Below are positions 20,847 through 30,108 of a stretch of 64,000 bases of DNA, piece by piece. Numbering within the stretch: the first letter of the stretch is position 1; every line of letters starts with the position of its first letter. The position numbers were made by a program, and so were the translations under genes. This DNA comes from Williamsia muralis NBRC 105860 (GTDB lineage: Bacteria > Actinomycetota > Actinomycetes > Mycobacteriales > Mycobacteriaceae): the NCBI RefSeq assembly GCF_001598915.1, contig NZ_BDAP01000003.1, forward strand, positions 682,001 to 746,000, given 5' to 3'. A model generated the notes under the pieces. That model saw nothing but the letters and a program-made list of their open reading frames with translations, had not been told where the DNA came from and searched no databases.

Positions 20847-21362
20847 TCATGCGCCTCCGGTGGCCTTGAAGTCGTCCGGCGACACCGAGTCGAGGAACTC
20901 CTTGAACTTCTCCACCTCGTCCTCTTTGACCTCGCCTGCCGGTTCGTCGTCGGCGTCGTCGCTGTCGTCATCGGGCATCAGCAACCCGGCTTCGGCGAGT
21001 ACGGACTCCTCGGCGTAGATCGGCACCTCTGCTCGCATCGCGATCGCGATGGAATCCGAGGGCCGGGCGGAGATGCGCAGATCCCCGGCGAACACCAGGT
21101 CTGCGTAGAACGTGCCCTCTTGCATGTCGACGATGCGGACTTCGACGAGTTCATGACCGAGCGCATTGATCAGGTTGACGATCAAGTCGTGCGTCAGCGG
21201 TCGGGGCGGCTCGATACCCTTCTGTCGCAAGGCAATCGAGGCTGCTTCGCTCTGCCCGATCCAGATGGGCAGGAAGCGCTCACCACTGGTCTCCTGCAGG
21301 AGCAGGACCGGCTGGCTCTGCGGCGGTTCGACCCGGATACCTACAACGCGCATTTCACTCAT
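20847..21362 (-). CDS. DUF151 bifunctional-nuclease-family protein (Rv1829 orthologue)
   Basis: A 171-aa protein of the DUF151/BFN family, matching Rv1829 along its length. The core is MRVVGIRVEPPQSQPVLLLQ, LPIWIGQSEAASIAL, RPLTHDLIVNLINALGHELVEVRIVD and SARPSDSIAIAMRAEVPIY. A long acidic segment (residues ~130-150, DDDSDDADDEPAGEVKEDE) precedes the conserved VEKFKEFLDSVSPDDF C-terminus. Some plant homologues have nuclease activity, but the bacterial role is uncertain. Located between two MerR genes as in M. tuberculosis. Confidence 0.9.
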   Translation of the reverse strand: MSEMRVVGIRVEPPQSQPVLLLQETSGERFLPIWIGQSEAASIALRQKGIEPPRPLTHDLIVNLINALGHELVEVRIVDMQEGTFYADLVFAGDLRISARPSDSIAIAMRAEVPIYAEESVLAEAGLLMPDDDSDDADDEPAGEVKEDEVEKFKEFLDSVSPDDFKATGGA

Positions 21363-21460
21363 GCGATCGGCCCTCCCAACGCTTGTGTGGGCGAATGCTG
21401 CACCGCCATCAATCCTATGGCAAGTGAGGCCGCGCGACGACCGAGAAAGCCAAGAGTGGC

Positions 21461-22189
21461 TCAGTCGAGCACTTCGCGGACGGCCTGCTTGACCAATTGG
21501 GTGTGCAGTGTCACCGACAGGGCGGCGATCTCTCGCACCATCTCCTCGGCCCGGTCGCGGGCCCCGGTGCCCTTGCCCTTGGCGATGGGTCCGGCGATCT
21601 GCGCGACCAGACCCGCCTCGCGTTCCGCCGAGACCTTGAATGCCCGCAGATGCCGCGCCTGGAGACCGAAGTTCGCGAGGGCTGCTGCTGCCGCGACCAG
21701 CCGCACAGCATCCTCATCGAAGAAGCCGCGAGGACCCGGCACGAGTAGACCGTTGTCGCACAGTTCGGTGACGAAAGCCGAGTCGACCCCGGTGCGCTCG
21801 AGGAGGGTGTCACGGCTGAGCCGGCCACCCCCGCCCTGCGAGAAGTCCGTCGCCGGCGCCACCCAGTTCTTCGCGGAAGACAGCAGTCGGGGCCCGGCTT
21901 GTGTATCGGACTGAGCGCCACGATCGATCTCGTCGAGTTGTTCCTTGATCACCTTGAGCGGAAGGTAACGATCGCGCTGAGCAGTGAGCACGAACCGCAA
22001 CCGCTCGCAGTCCGCCCGACTGAATCGGCGGTAACCCGATGGCGACCGCTCGGGTGTGATCAGACCTTCAGACTCGAGAAACCGGATCTTCGAGATGGTG
22101 ACATCCGGGAATTCGCCGCGCAGCTGATCGAGGACCGAGCCGATTGACATCGATCCTTCAGATTGCTGCCCCGCCGACGGAGAGGTCAC
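21461..22189 (-). CDS. MerR-family regulator (Rv1828 orthologue)
   Basis: A 242-aa regulator: N-terminal winged helix with MSIGSVLDQLRGEFPDVTISKIRFLESEGLITPERSPSGYRRFSRADCERLRFVL, dimer helix, and a second helical domain ending LHTQLVKQAVREVLD. GTG 22189 overlaps the garA stop by four bases (GTGA), so garA and this gene are translationally coupled. The internal ATG (22150) is an alternative, but Rv1828 has a similar N-terminal extension. The C-terminal domain is not of the metal-sensing type, and no inducer can be named. It is notable as the direct partner of garA. Confidence 0.9.
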   Translation of the reverse strand: MTSPSAGQQSEGSMSIGSVLDQLRGEFPDVTISKIRFLESEGLITPERSPSGYRRFSRADCERLRFVLTAQRDRYLPLKVIKEQLDEIDRGAQSDTQAGPRLLSSAKNWVAPATDFSQGGGGRLSRDTLLERTGVDSAFVTELCDNGLLVPGPRGFFDEDAVRLVAAAAALANFGLQARHLRAFKVSAEREAGLVAQIAGPIAKGKGTGARDRAEEMVREIAALSVTLHTQLVKQAVREVLD

Positions 22190-22644
22190 GCGTTCGAGGA
22201 ACCTTCGTCACCACTGGGGCCGGTCAGGAAGACGAGACGGAACTTGCCGATCTGCACCTCGTCGCCGTTGGCGAGAACGGCGGAATCGACCGGCTCGCGG
22301 TTGACGTAGGTGCCGTTGAGGCTGCCCACATCCACCACCTGGAAGTCGTTGTCGCCCAAGCGGAACTCAGCGTGACGGCGACTGACCGTCACGTCGTCGA
22401 GGAAGATGTCGCTGTCGGGGTGCCGACCGGCCGATGTGGTGGCCTGGTCGAGCAGAAAACGAGAACCGGCGTTGGGGCCGCGTTTGACGACGAGCAGCGC
22501 GGTGCCTGCGGAGAGCCGCTCGACTCCGCTGTCGGCCGATACGGTGGCGGATCCTCCGGTCGACTCCATCTCTTTGATGAAATCGGCCCGGAAGACCGAA
22601 GTGGTCTCTACCGGAGCCTCGATGTCCTTCTCGTTGTCGCTCAC
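22186..22644 (-). CDS. garA: GarA, FHA-domain regulator of 2-oxoglutarate metabolism
   Basis: A 152-aa FHA protein. The phosphorylation motif ETTS (T14/T15) sits in the flexible N-terminus. The FHA domain spans ~50-145 with the phosphothreonine-binding residues R74 (AGRHPDSD), S88, H91 (VSRRHAEF) and N110 (GSLNGTYVN). In mycobacteria, unphosphorylated GarA inhibits 2-oxoglutarate dehydrogenase and NAD-glutamate dehydrogenase and activates glutamate synthase; PknG/PknB phosphorylation switches it off. The GTG at 22644 has AAGGAG six bases upstream; the frame extends to 22701 but without homology. The motif and the binding surface are fully conserved. Confidence 0.97.
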   Translation of the reverse strand: MSDNEKDIEAPVETTSVFRADFIKEMESTGGSATVSADSGVERLSAGTALLVVKRGPNAGSRFLLDQATTSAGRHPDSDIFLDDVTVSRRHAEFRLGDNDFQVVDVGSLNGTYVNREPVDSAVLANGDEVQIGKFRLVFLTGPSGDEGSSNA

Positions 22645-22851
22645 CAATTCTCCTTCTTCGTAATTGTCCCCGCGGCCCGGAAGGGGGCCAAGTCGTTCCA
22701 CGGCATTTCGGCGGTCGATCGCTCACACGCCGGATTCGTCCTCATCAAGTGGTTTGGGGAATTACCCGTGACCTAGACCGTACCCTGCCATCGGCCGCAG
22801 ATGCATAAAGCTGCTGCATACAGTTCCCAAACCGACCCGTCACGGGTTGCC

Positions 22852-23256
22852 CTATCCGGCAGTGACTTCGCGATATCCGGACGCATCGAGCATCTCACCC
22901 AACACGGCGTCGAGATCTGCGTCGTCACCGACGTTGATCTCCACCAACCAGCCCATGCCGTAGGGCTCGGAGTTGACCAGGTCAGGACTTGCTTCGAGCC
23001 GGTCGTTCACGTTGGTCACGACTCCGGCGAGCGGACCGAAGATGTCCGACACGCTCTTCGTCGACTCGACCTCGGCGAACGACTCCCCCACGACCACCTC
23101 GTCATCCACCGCGGGCAACTGAACGAAGACGACGTCGCCGAGCTGGTCCTGCGCGTAATCGGTGATCCCGACCCGAACGGTCGTGTCGGACACCTTTTTC
23201 ACCCACTCGTGCTCGGTGGTGTAACGCAGATCGTCGGGAGTCTGCTTGTCGGTCAC
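22852..23256 (-). CDS. gcvH: Glycine cleavage system H protein
   Basis: Lipoyl carrier protein, 134 aa, that shuttles the aminomethyl intermediate from GcvP. The lipoylation lysine is K67 in [12 protein letters not shown]. Signatures YTTEHEWVK and [19 protein letters not shown] are intact. GTG 23256 is preceded by GGAAGG with eight-base spacing; an in-frame ATG at 23280 is less well placed. The 207 bp between it and the garA start carry no gene. In M. tuberculosis three small genes (Rv1823-Rv1825) separate gcvH from pgsA2; here only 72 bp do. Confidence 0.96.
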   Translation of the reverse strand: MTDKQTPDDLRYTTEHEWVKKVSDTTVRVGITDYAQDQLGDVVFVQLPAVDDEVVVGESFAEVESTKSVSDIFGPLAGVVTNVNDRLEASPDLVNSEPYGMGWLVEINVGDDADLDAVLGEMLDASGYREVTAG

Positions 23257-23328
23257 GTGTGACGCCTTCCGGTTAAGCATTCGCTTCGGGGGTTGAAGGG
23301 AGAATTTAGCGCACCATCGGTGTTCATC

Positions 23329-23961
23329 TCACCGGGGCGAGTTGTCTGGTGAGCTTTTCGCGTGATGCACGGGCGGCATCGTGCGCATCACCTGCACCAC
23401 CTGTATCCAGTAGAGGACAAACGACCACAGGTACATGCCCGTGCCCCAGATCATGAAGGCCCATCCACAGGGATAGAAGATGTCGCCTATGACCGAATCG
23501 AGTTGCCCGGCAAGGATCATCGGGAACCCGTACATCAGCGCGAACGTCGCTGCCTTGCCGATGTAGATCACGGGCAGGGCCGTGAGGCCGCGGCTGCGTA
23601 GCAGCGGCGCGCTCGCCAGCAAGAGGACATCGCGGCCGATGAGTACACCGATCAGCCACCACGGCATGATCCCGCGGATCGCCAGGCCGATCGGTATGAC
23701 CAGCATGTAGAGCCGATCGGCTGCAGGATCGAGGAGGGCGCCCAACCTGGACGATTGGTTCATCAGTCGGGCAATCTTGCCGTCCGCCCAGTCGGACAGC
23801 CCCGCGAAGAACAAGATCGCGAACGCCCAGCCGTCGGCTTCCTTCGCCAGCAGAACCCAGAGGAACACCGGCACCATCACGAGCCGAACGGCGCTGAGCA
23901 AGTTCGGAACGGTGAATATCCGATTCGTTTCCACAACCGGTTCCGGGCCGATCTCCTCCAT
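23329..23961 (-). CDS. pgsA2: CDP-alcohol phosphatidyltransferase PgsA2
   Basis: Membrane phospholipid synthase, 210 aa, about six membrane helices. The CDP-alcohol phosphotransferase motif D-G-x2-A-R-x8-G-x3-D-x3-D is complete: D60, G61, A64, R65, G74, D78, D82 within SDWADGKIARLMNQSSRLG and LLDPAADR. It corresponds to Rv1822. The acceptor (glycerol phosphate, or another alcohol as in cardiolipin synthesis) cannot be read from the sequence. It lies directly downstream of gcvH with 72 bp between start codons and stops. Confidence 0.9.
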   Translation of the reverse strand: MEEIGPEPVVETNRIFTVPNLLSAVRLVMVPVFLWVLLAKEADGWAFAILFFAGLSDWADGKIARLMNQSSRLGALLDPAADRLYMLVIPIGLAIRGIMPWWLIGVLIGRDVLLLASAPLLRSRGLTALPVIYIGKAATFALMYGFPMILAGQLDSVIGDIFYPCGWAFMIWGTGMYLWSFVLYWIQVVQVMRTMPPVHHAKSSPDNSPR

Positions 23962-24037
23962 GCGAACTACCCTGTCACATCCGCCGCAGTCGGCGTTTCG
24001 CGGTTGTCCGGCGCCTCGGTGCCTGCGCTCGTTGTCG

Positions 24038-24547
24038 TCAGCGCCCGGTCTGACCGTCGATCAGCTCGCGCAAGATGTCGGCGTGACCCGCGTGGCGGCC
24101 TGTCTCCTCGATCATGTGGGTCAGAGCCCAACGAACGCTTGGCGCAGGGCGTCCCGGCGCGGAACGTGGCAGACGCGCGGCGAGATCGGCACAACCGTCG
24201 AGGACATCGTTCGCCGACTCGACGGCCTGCCGGTACCTGGCGATCACGTCATCGACGCTGTCCGATGCCTCGGCGGTGAAGGTCGACTGCCACCTGGTGA
24301 CCGTCTCGCCGAGGAATGTCGCCCGTTCCACATGAACGAGATGGTTGAGCAGGCCGAGCAAGTTCGTTCCGGAAGGTACCGCGGCCGCCCGCACCTGCGG
24401 TTCGGGAGCGCCTTCCACCTTCGCGATGATCGAGGTCCTCAAGTAGTCGAGGAATCCTCGGAGTACCTCGACTTCGCTGCTACCGGTCCGGGGTGGCGGC
24501 GTGTCCCGACGACGCGTGACGCGACCGGACGAGTTCGTGATCCCCAT
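24038..24547 (-). CDS. DinB/DUF664-like four-helix protein
   Basis: A 169-aa protein of the DinB/YfiT-like metal-binding four-helix superfamily (DUF664). Likely metal ligands are His in LLGLLNHLVHVERATFLGE and the C-terminal pair in ALTHMIEETGRHAGHADILRELIDG, the diagnostic end of this family. ATG 24547 is preceded by GGAGGAG, so the long upstream frame is rejected. Members include thiol-dependent transferases, such as mycothiol-dependent isomerases. No substrate is implied by the neighbours. Confidence 0.85.
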   Translation of the reverse strand: MGITNSSGRVTRRRDTPPPRTGSSEVEVLRGFLDYLRTSIIAKVEGAPEPQVRAAAVPSGTNLLGLLNHLVHVERATFLGETVTRWQSTFTAEASDSVDDVIARYRQAVESANDVLDGCADLAARLPRSAPGRPAPSVRWALTHMIEETGRHAGHADILRELIDGQTGR

Positions 24548-24683
24548 GGCCGGCTCCTCCGTTCGTCCGGCCATCCGCGACGTCGAACAGCCTGCCTGGC
24601 CAGCCTCGCCCAGGCGCCTCCGTCTGTCACGAAAACTTGCCGCATCGGCAAGAGCGGCCCGACGCACTCCTGACACCGGACCC

Positions 24684-24707
24684 GCGGGCCACCTTGCGCA
24701 GGCCCGC
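24684..24707 (-). terminator. Hairpin after secA2
   Basis: Arms GCGGGCC and GGCCCGC (24684-24690, 24701-24707) with a 10-nt loop, 10 bp beyond the secA2 stop in the minus direction. No T-run; the GC-rich stem is typical of actinobacterial terminators. Confidence 0.5.
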
Positions 24708-24716
24708 CCCCGACCG

Positions 24717-27155
24717 CTAGCGGAAGATGCCGATGATGCCCTGTAGCGCCTTTGCGCCACCGGAGCTGAACGGGCTGTCGTGCACCATGTACGTCCATGT
24801 GGTGGTCGAGCGGTGGAGGTCGGCCTGTTCCAGGTCGACACCGTCAGCAGTGATGACAGCTTCACGGAATGTCTTGCGAGCGTTGTCGACTGCTTCCCCG
24901 GGCAATCGGCCGAACTCATCGAGGATCAGCTTGTGGAATTCGTCGAGGGGGGACTCACGACCGAGTGAACGCAGGTGGATGCTGGCCCGGACGTCTGAGA
25001 CGAATGCGAGATGGTCGGCCCATGCGCGGTCGAGATGGAACAGCATGATCTCGCGTGCGGCCTGCTCGAGGACCGCTACGGGGACGGGCTCGGCTTTCTC
25101 GACCGGTACCGACGAATCGGAGTCGACAGCGGTCTCAGCAGGTTCGTCGCCCACCGACTTCGTATCGGGAGCTTTGTCCGAATCGGCTGTCTCGGCCGGC
25201 TCGGAGGTCTCTCCGGTCAGTTCACGGTATCGATCGTTTTCCAGGTCCTTCAGCTCGGTGAGAGCGGTGTCGGTCGTCAGCAGCTTCATGCGCCGCGCGA
25301 TCACGATGTCGCGTTGCTGGTTCACCAGTTGGTTGTAACGCCAGGTGTTCGCATGCAGTTCGAGCATGACGCCTTCGGCGACCCGCTGGGCTTGCTCGAT
25401 CAGGTCGACACCCTTGGAGCCCAGCGACCCGTCCTCCGACGAACTGACCGGGTCGCGTTTGAGGGTGAGGTTGCGCGTGACAACCGGATCCTCCACGCTC
25501 GAGAAAAATACCGAGCGGCCCGGATCCCCTTGTCGCCCAGCCCGGCCGCGCAACTGGTTGTCGAGTCGTTCGGTGTCGTGGCGACCGGTACCGACCACGC
25601 AGAGTCCGCCGAGTTCGACCACTTCGTCCCGCTCGGACGTCGATTCGCCGTCCTTCTGGCCAGCGGAACCGCCGAGCTTGATGTCGGTGCCTCGCCCGGC
25701 CATCTGAGTCGACACGGTGACGGCATTCTTGGCACCGGCCTCAGCGATGATCTTGGCTTCTTGGGCATCGTTCTTGGCGTTGAGGACCACGCTCTGCACA
25801 CCGGCCCGGCCGAGGAGGTGGGCGAGTTCTTCGGACTCCGCGACGTCGTGAGTACCGATCAGGATCGGCTGCCCGGTTTCGTGGATCTCCTTGACGAACT
25901 CGACGACGGCTTCGGCCTTGTTGGCCTTCGTGTCGTAGACCCGGTCGACCTCGTCGACACGGATGTTCTTCGTGTTGGGTGGGATTTGCGACACGGCCAG
26001 GTGATAGAACTGCCGGAATTGCTCACCGGCCGCCAGCGCCGTACCGGTCATTCCGCACACCTTCGGGTAACGCCCGATCAGCGCCTGAACGGTGATGGTG
26101 TCGATCACCTCGCCCGAATCGGTCTGCGCCAGGCCTTCTTTCAGCTCGACGGCTGCCTGCAGGCCATCAGGCCATCGCTGCAGCTGGGCGACTCGCCCCC
26201 GCGAGGCGTTGATGAGGTGGACTCCCCCGTCGCGCACGATGTAGTGCACGTCGCGCTCGAGCAGGATGTGTGCGTGCATCGCCACGTTGACGTGCACGAG
26301 CGTGGTACCCACATGCTCTTCGTCGTACAGGTTGATGCCACCGAGTTCTTGTTCGATGAACGCCGCACCCTCGTCGGTCAGGTAGACGTTCCTACCCTCG
26401 GCGTCGATCTCGTAGTGCGTCTTCTTCAACTTGCCGACGGCATCGTGAATGGGTTTGTCGGGCACTTCGCCGGTGGTCGCACCGGCGAGGATCAGCGGCA
26501 CCAGCGCTTCGTCGACGAGCACCGAGTCGGCCTCATCGATGATCGCCACGTCAGGTTTCGGCGATACGAGGTCTTCCGCTCGGGTGGCGAGCTGGTCACG
26601 CAGTACGTCGAAACCCACCTCGTTGACCGAACCGTAGGTGATGTCGGTGTCGTAGGCGGCCTTGCGCTCCTCGCGCGTGGAGTTCTCCGACACCGCCGAC
26701 GACGAGATGGCGAACTGGTCGAACAGAGGCTTCATCCACTCCGCGTCACGAGTGGCGAGGTAGTCGTTCACCGAGACCACGTGAACCCGATGTCCCTGCA
26801 GCACATAGCCGATCGCGGCGATTGCACCGGCCAACGTCTTGCCTTCACCGGTGGCCATCTCGATGATGTCGCCCTCGAGCAGCCGAAGCGCACCCTGCAG
26901 CTGTACGTCGAACGGCCGCATGTCCAGCGCCCGATCTCCGGCTTCACGGACCAGCGCCAGGAAACGGGCACGGTCCTCTCCTTCGGGGTCGGTGATGTCG
27001 AGCTTCTCCGCCTCGGTGGCGAAGTTCTCGTCGCTCAGCTCCGCCGCCCATGAGTCATGGTCGCCGGACTTCTTGATCAAGGTCAGAGACTTCGACTGGT
27101 TGCGCGAAGACTGCGCTCCCAGCAGTCGCCACATGTTGTTCGTGAGCTTTCCCAC
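24717..27155 (-). CDS. secA2: Accessory Sec translocase ATPase SecA2
   Basis: Alternative SecA motor that exports a subset of proteins in mycobacteria and relatives; cytosolic/membrane-associated ATPase. 812 aa from GTG 27155 (GGGAG upstream). Walker A is ATGEGKT (residues 101-107), DEAD box at 207-210 ([15 protein letters not shown]), and motif [13 protein letters not shown] in the second nucleotide-binding fold, with [16 protein letters not shown] following. Compared with M. tuberculosis SecA2 it carries a 40-50 residue acidic Pro/Asp/Glu-rich insertion at about residues 643-695. The zinc-binding C-terminus of SecA1 is absent, as usual for SecA2; the end is IIGIFR versus LPGVFR. Confidence 0.97.
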   Translation of the reverse strand: MGKLTNNMWRLLGAQSSRNQSKSLTLIKKSGDHDSWAAELSDENFATEAEKLDITDPEGEDRARFLALVREAGDRALDMRPFDVQLQGALRLLEGDIIEMATGEGKTLAGAIAAIGYVLQGHRVHVVSVNDYLATRDAEWMKPLFDQFAISSSAVSENSTREERKAAYDTDITYGSVNEVGFDVLRDQLATRAEDLVSPKPDVAIIDEADSVLVDEALVPLILAGATTGEVPDKPIHDAVGKLKKTHYEIDAEGRNVYLTDEGAAFIEQELGGINLYDEEHVGTTLVHVNVAMHAHILLERDVHYIVRDGGVHLINASRGRVAQLQRWPDGLQAAVELKEGLAQTDSGEVIDTITVQALIGRYPKVCGMTGTALAAGEQFRQFYHLAVSQIPPNTKNIRVDEVDRVYDTKANKAEAVVEFVKEIHETGQPILIGTHDVAESEELAHLLGRAGVQSVVLNAKNDAQEAKIIAEAGAKNAVTVSTQMAGRGTDIKLGGSAGQKDGESTSERDEVVELGGLCVVGTGRHDTERLDNQLRGRAGRQGDPGRSVFFSSVEDPVVTRNLTLKRDPVSSSEDGSLGSKGVDLIEQAQRVAEGVMLELHANTWRYNQLVNQQRDIVIARRMKLLTTDTALTELKDLENDRYRELTGETSEPAETADSDKAPDTKSVGDEPAETAVDSDSSVPVEKAEPVPVAVLEQAAREIMLFHLDRAWADHLAFVSDVRASIHLRSLGRESPLDEFHKLILDEFGRLPGEAVDNARKTFREAVITADGVDLEQADLHRSTTTWTYMVHDSPFSSGGAKALQGIIGIFR

Positions 27156-27311
27156 CGAGCCGTACTCCCGTCCATCTGCAAAAGTGCCGTGCTCCACCGT
27201 ACGCGGAGTGCGTCCGCGGGATACCGTACGCGGCAGGCTTCCCGAGCAATCAGACTCTGCCACTTTCGCGCTGGTCACGGGAGCAATATGATTCCGTCCC
27301 GGAGGTGGCCA

Positions 27312-28883
27312 ATGAGCTCGGATCGCGGTTCCGATCGGTCCAGACCGCCGGCAGTCAGGTTCGCGGTTCGCGCAGCGGTCGCCGGCGCGGTGCTGGGATG
27401 CGCGGTTGGTCTCGGCGCGTACAACAGCTGGCTCGTCTCGCTCTTGGTGGGCGTTCCGTTGGTGGTCACCGCGCTCGTCATCTCGCCGCGTCCCCGCCGG
27501 ATCGACGGAATGCTGAAGGCAGGGCAGTCCCGCAAACAGATCCCCGTGACGATCGAGGCACTGACCAGATCAAGCCTCGACGCGTCGGATGTACAGCCCA
27601 CACTTGTGACGGCAACGATCTCACCGCCCAATGACACCGACTATCGCGCGCGTTGGCTGACGGCGATGCCCAAGCCGGTCGCCGCAACCGTCCTGCAGGA
27701 CGCCGACACCACACTTCCCTCTGCCCTGATCCCGCCTCGTCCCGACACCTCGCTGTCCTACGACGTAGGTATCGCGCCAGGTAAGGCCACAGAGTTCGGT
27801 AATCACCCGCCGAAGTCCACGCTGCTGCAACCTCTGGTCACCCTCCTCGTGGCGATAGCACTGTTCGTCGGTGTCGGCGATGGTTGGCACATCTCGGTGT
27901 CGCTGCCGGACGCTGGAATCTCATCCACCTCGGTCGAGGACACCGAATCGTCCTACGATCCTCAACAGCAGATCGATAACTTGTTGCGGCAGGTTCGAAC
28001 TCTGGGACCGAATGCCGAGAACAGCATTCTCAGTCTTCGCATCACGCGCGACGGTTACGACAGCGCATCCGTGCTCGACCGAAAGACAGGCGAAAGCCTG
28101 GACATCGACTACACCGGGTCGAGCAAGACGTGGAGCGGACCGGAGCGCAACCCCACCGATTCGCGAGGGCCACGGACTTTTCGGGCAGATGAGTTGTCGC
28201 GGATGCAATTCACCACCATCCGAGCTCAGATGAACGCCGTCATCCCGGAGAGATCTCGGTTCTTCGAGTCGATGACGGTGGTGCGTTCGGGCGATGACCA
28301 GCCCGTCCTGGCGACGGCCGACTTCGGCGACGACATCGAGGACGGAGTCGACATCCAGGCGAACACCGAGGGAGTTGTTGCTACCTGGTTCAATCCAGGC
28401 GACTTTCAGACTTCGGTGACTCTAGCCGCGGAGATGATGGCCGAGGCCGGTATCCCGACGGACCAGCCGATTCTCAATAGGTTCGAGATCCGTGGAGATC
28501 CGGACTCGGCGACGATCTCGGCTGGAGACATACAGAATTCCGGCGGTGTACTCGTGGAGTACACCGACCTCAAATCGAGCGGGTCGCTGAGCCGCGCACC
28601 CGGCCACTTTCCTTCGCTGCGTATTTACAGCGAGAACAAGACCGGTCGGCTGCGTGCGGGTTCTTTCGCTTTCACCGACGTGTCGGCGTCTACTTTCGAT
28701 CAGGTACGAAATGACGCGATGCGGCGCGGCAACGTCGACACGTTCGACCGCGACCTCGTGGACATCGAGGCTTCGCATCGGTATGTACTGGACAAGTATC
28801 AGACGGTCATCTCGATCAAATCCGGACCTGACCCGGCCGAGGAGATCTACTCTCTCGACGGCCAGTACATCGCACCGAAGTAG
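27312..28883 (+). CDS. Unrecognised membrane protein divergent from secA2
   Basis: A 523-aa protein that I do not recognise. The ATG at 27312 has GGAGG seven bases upstream; the longer frame runs back into secA2 and is rejected. Two adjacent membrane helices lie at about 17-57 ([38 protein letters not shown]) and a third at about 170-190 ([15 protein letters not shown]). A large extracytoplasmic or cytosolic C-terminal part (residues ~200-523) contains no Cys-rich or catalytic motif I can name. Composition is normal for the region. It is divergent from secA2 (156-bp gap) and convergent with another unrecognised two-helix protein. Confidence 0.7.
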   Translation: MSSDRGSDRSRPPAVRFAVRAAVAGAVLGCAVGLGAYNSWLVSLLVGVPLVVTALVISPRPRRIDGMLKAGQSRKQIPVTIEALTRSSLDASDVQPTLVTATISPPNDTDYRARWLTAMPKPVAATVLQDADTTLPSALIPPRPDTSLSYDVGIAPGKATEFGNHPPKSTLLQPLVTLLVAIALFVGVGDGWHISVSLPDAGISSTSVEDTESSYDPQQQIDNLLRQVRTLGPNAENSILSLRITRDGYDSASVLDRKTGESLDIDYTGSSKTWSGPERNPTDSRGPRTFRADELSRMQFTTIRAQMNAVIPERSRFFESMTVVRSGDDQPVLATADFGDDIEDGVDIQANTEGVVATWFNPGDFQTSVTLAAEMMAEAGIPTDQPILNRFEIRGDPDSATISAGDIQNSGGVLVEYTDLKSSGSLSRAPGHFPSLRIYSENKTGRLRAGSFAFTDVSASTFDQVRNDAMRRGNVDTFDRDLVDIEASHRYVLDKYQTVISIKSGPDPAEEIYSLDGQYIAPK

Positions 28884-28909
28884 CCCGGCGACACTGCATT
28901 TGCCACCGT

Positions 28910-30055
28910 CTAGTCCGCCTCCAACGCCCTTCGCCGTCCCGCATCGATTTCCTCCATCGCCTGCGGCTGTGGATGAAGGCTGCCGCGGTCGGTCAGGTCG
29001 GTGACGATCTGCTTGATCTGGTTCAGGTACTCGGCCTGCTGCTCGCCCTGGACGTTTCGCGCATTCTCCAGCAGCGACAACGCAACCGTGAGTTCTTTCT
29101 GGTCGTTCACCTCGAGTAACCCGGTACCCACCGCGCGCCCATATTTCTCACATTCGACCCACGCCTTACGCAGGTCGATGACCGCCTGCTGATACTCGTC
29201 GGCACGGTCGATGTTGACCGGGAACGTATCGGTGCGCAGCTCTTGGGCGCGGTTCAACGTCGTGTGGAAGATCTCCACGGTGTCGACCGACACGTCGGTG
29301 ACGGCCGGGAACCGGATGAGCAGCTCGGGCTCGAGTTCGTACTGGGCGTAGTCCGCCAGCACATCATCGTGTTGTTTGATTGCCGCCTGCCACAACCGTT
29401 TTGCGGCTTCCTCGCTGTCGGCGTTCGCGATGCGAGGGATCAACCGGCCAGGCGGGGGCTGTGCAGGTTGATATCCCGGCTCTGCCGCTGCGGGTTTGGC
29501 GAGGTCACCTGTGGCCTTACCCACCCTGACCATGCGCTTGGCGGGCTGATGGGCGCGGAGGCGGGCGATCACCTCCGCCGCGGCCGGGTCCGACTCGATC
29601 GCCGCGATCTGCCACTCCTGATCCGGGTTGCTCTCGAACCGCAGACGCAGGTACCGGCAGCCTCGGACGTGGAACTGATCAGCGCGCGACGACCGGCTGA
29701 CGGATGTGTCGGTTGCCAGCTCCGAACTCTGTTTGACCGACAGCAGAGAGTCGAGCGGAAAGGAGTGCAGTGCGGAGTCGGCATTGCCGAAGTGGACCAT
29801 CTCATCGTCCACGGTGATCGTCACGGCCGGCAGGTCACGGATGCGGCCCAACGCCGCCAGCAGCAGGCCCAGCCCCAATGTCACGATGACGATGAGACCG
29901 GTTGTCATGGGCGGGGCATCGACGATCGTCAGTGCGACCAACTCCAGCAGCGAGGCGATCACGAGCGCGCTCGAAGCTGTTGCGAGCCGTTCGTGAGTCG
30001 TACTGCGGTACTCGGTTCGGCACGTGACCGATGCGGGGCCGGAACTGCTCGCCAC
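28910..30055 (-). CDS. Unrecognised membrane protein with two N-terminal helices
   Basis: A 381-aa protein with no family I recognise. GTG 30055 is chosen because AGGAGG stands seven bases upstream; the frame is open to 30088. Membrane helices: about 25-45 (SALVIASLLELVALTIV) and 50-72 (TTGLIVIVTLGLGLLLAALG). A small beta-rich, PH-like segment follows (TVDDEMVHFGNADSALHSFPL, LRLRFESNPDQEWQIAAIES), then a Pro-rich linker (QPAQPPPGRL) and a helical C-terminal domain rich in Glu/Gln, perhaps a coiled coil (AEEAAKRLW-type SEEAAKRLWQAAIKQHDD onward). The C-terminus overlaps nothing; the gap to the convergent gene is 26 bp. Confidence 0.7.
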   Translation of the reverse strand: MASSSGPASVTCRTEYRSTTHERLATASSALVIASLLELVALTIVDAPPMTTGLIVIVTLGLGLLLAALGRIRDLPAVTITVDDEMVHFGNADSALHSFPLDSLLSVKQSSELATDTSVSRSSRADQFHVRGCRYLRLRFESNPDQEWQIAAIESDPAAAEVIARLRAHQPAKRMVRVGKATGDLAKPAAAEPGYQPAQPPPGRLIPRIANADSEEAAKRLWQAAIKQHDDVLADYAQYELEPELLIRFPAVTDVSVDTVEIFHTTLNRAQELRTDTFPVNIDRADEYQQAVIDLRKAWVECEKYGRAVGTGLLEVNDQKELTVALSLLENARNVQGEQQAEYLNQIKQIVTDLTDRGSLHPQPQAMEEIDAGRRRALEAD

Positions 30056-30108
30056 GTCTTGCCTCCTACGGTGCGCCGCACTGCTCACGACGCTTACACC
30101 GCGGGACT

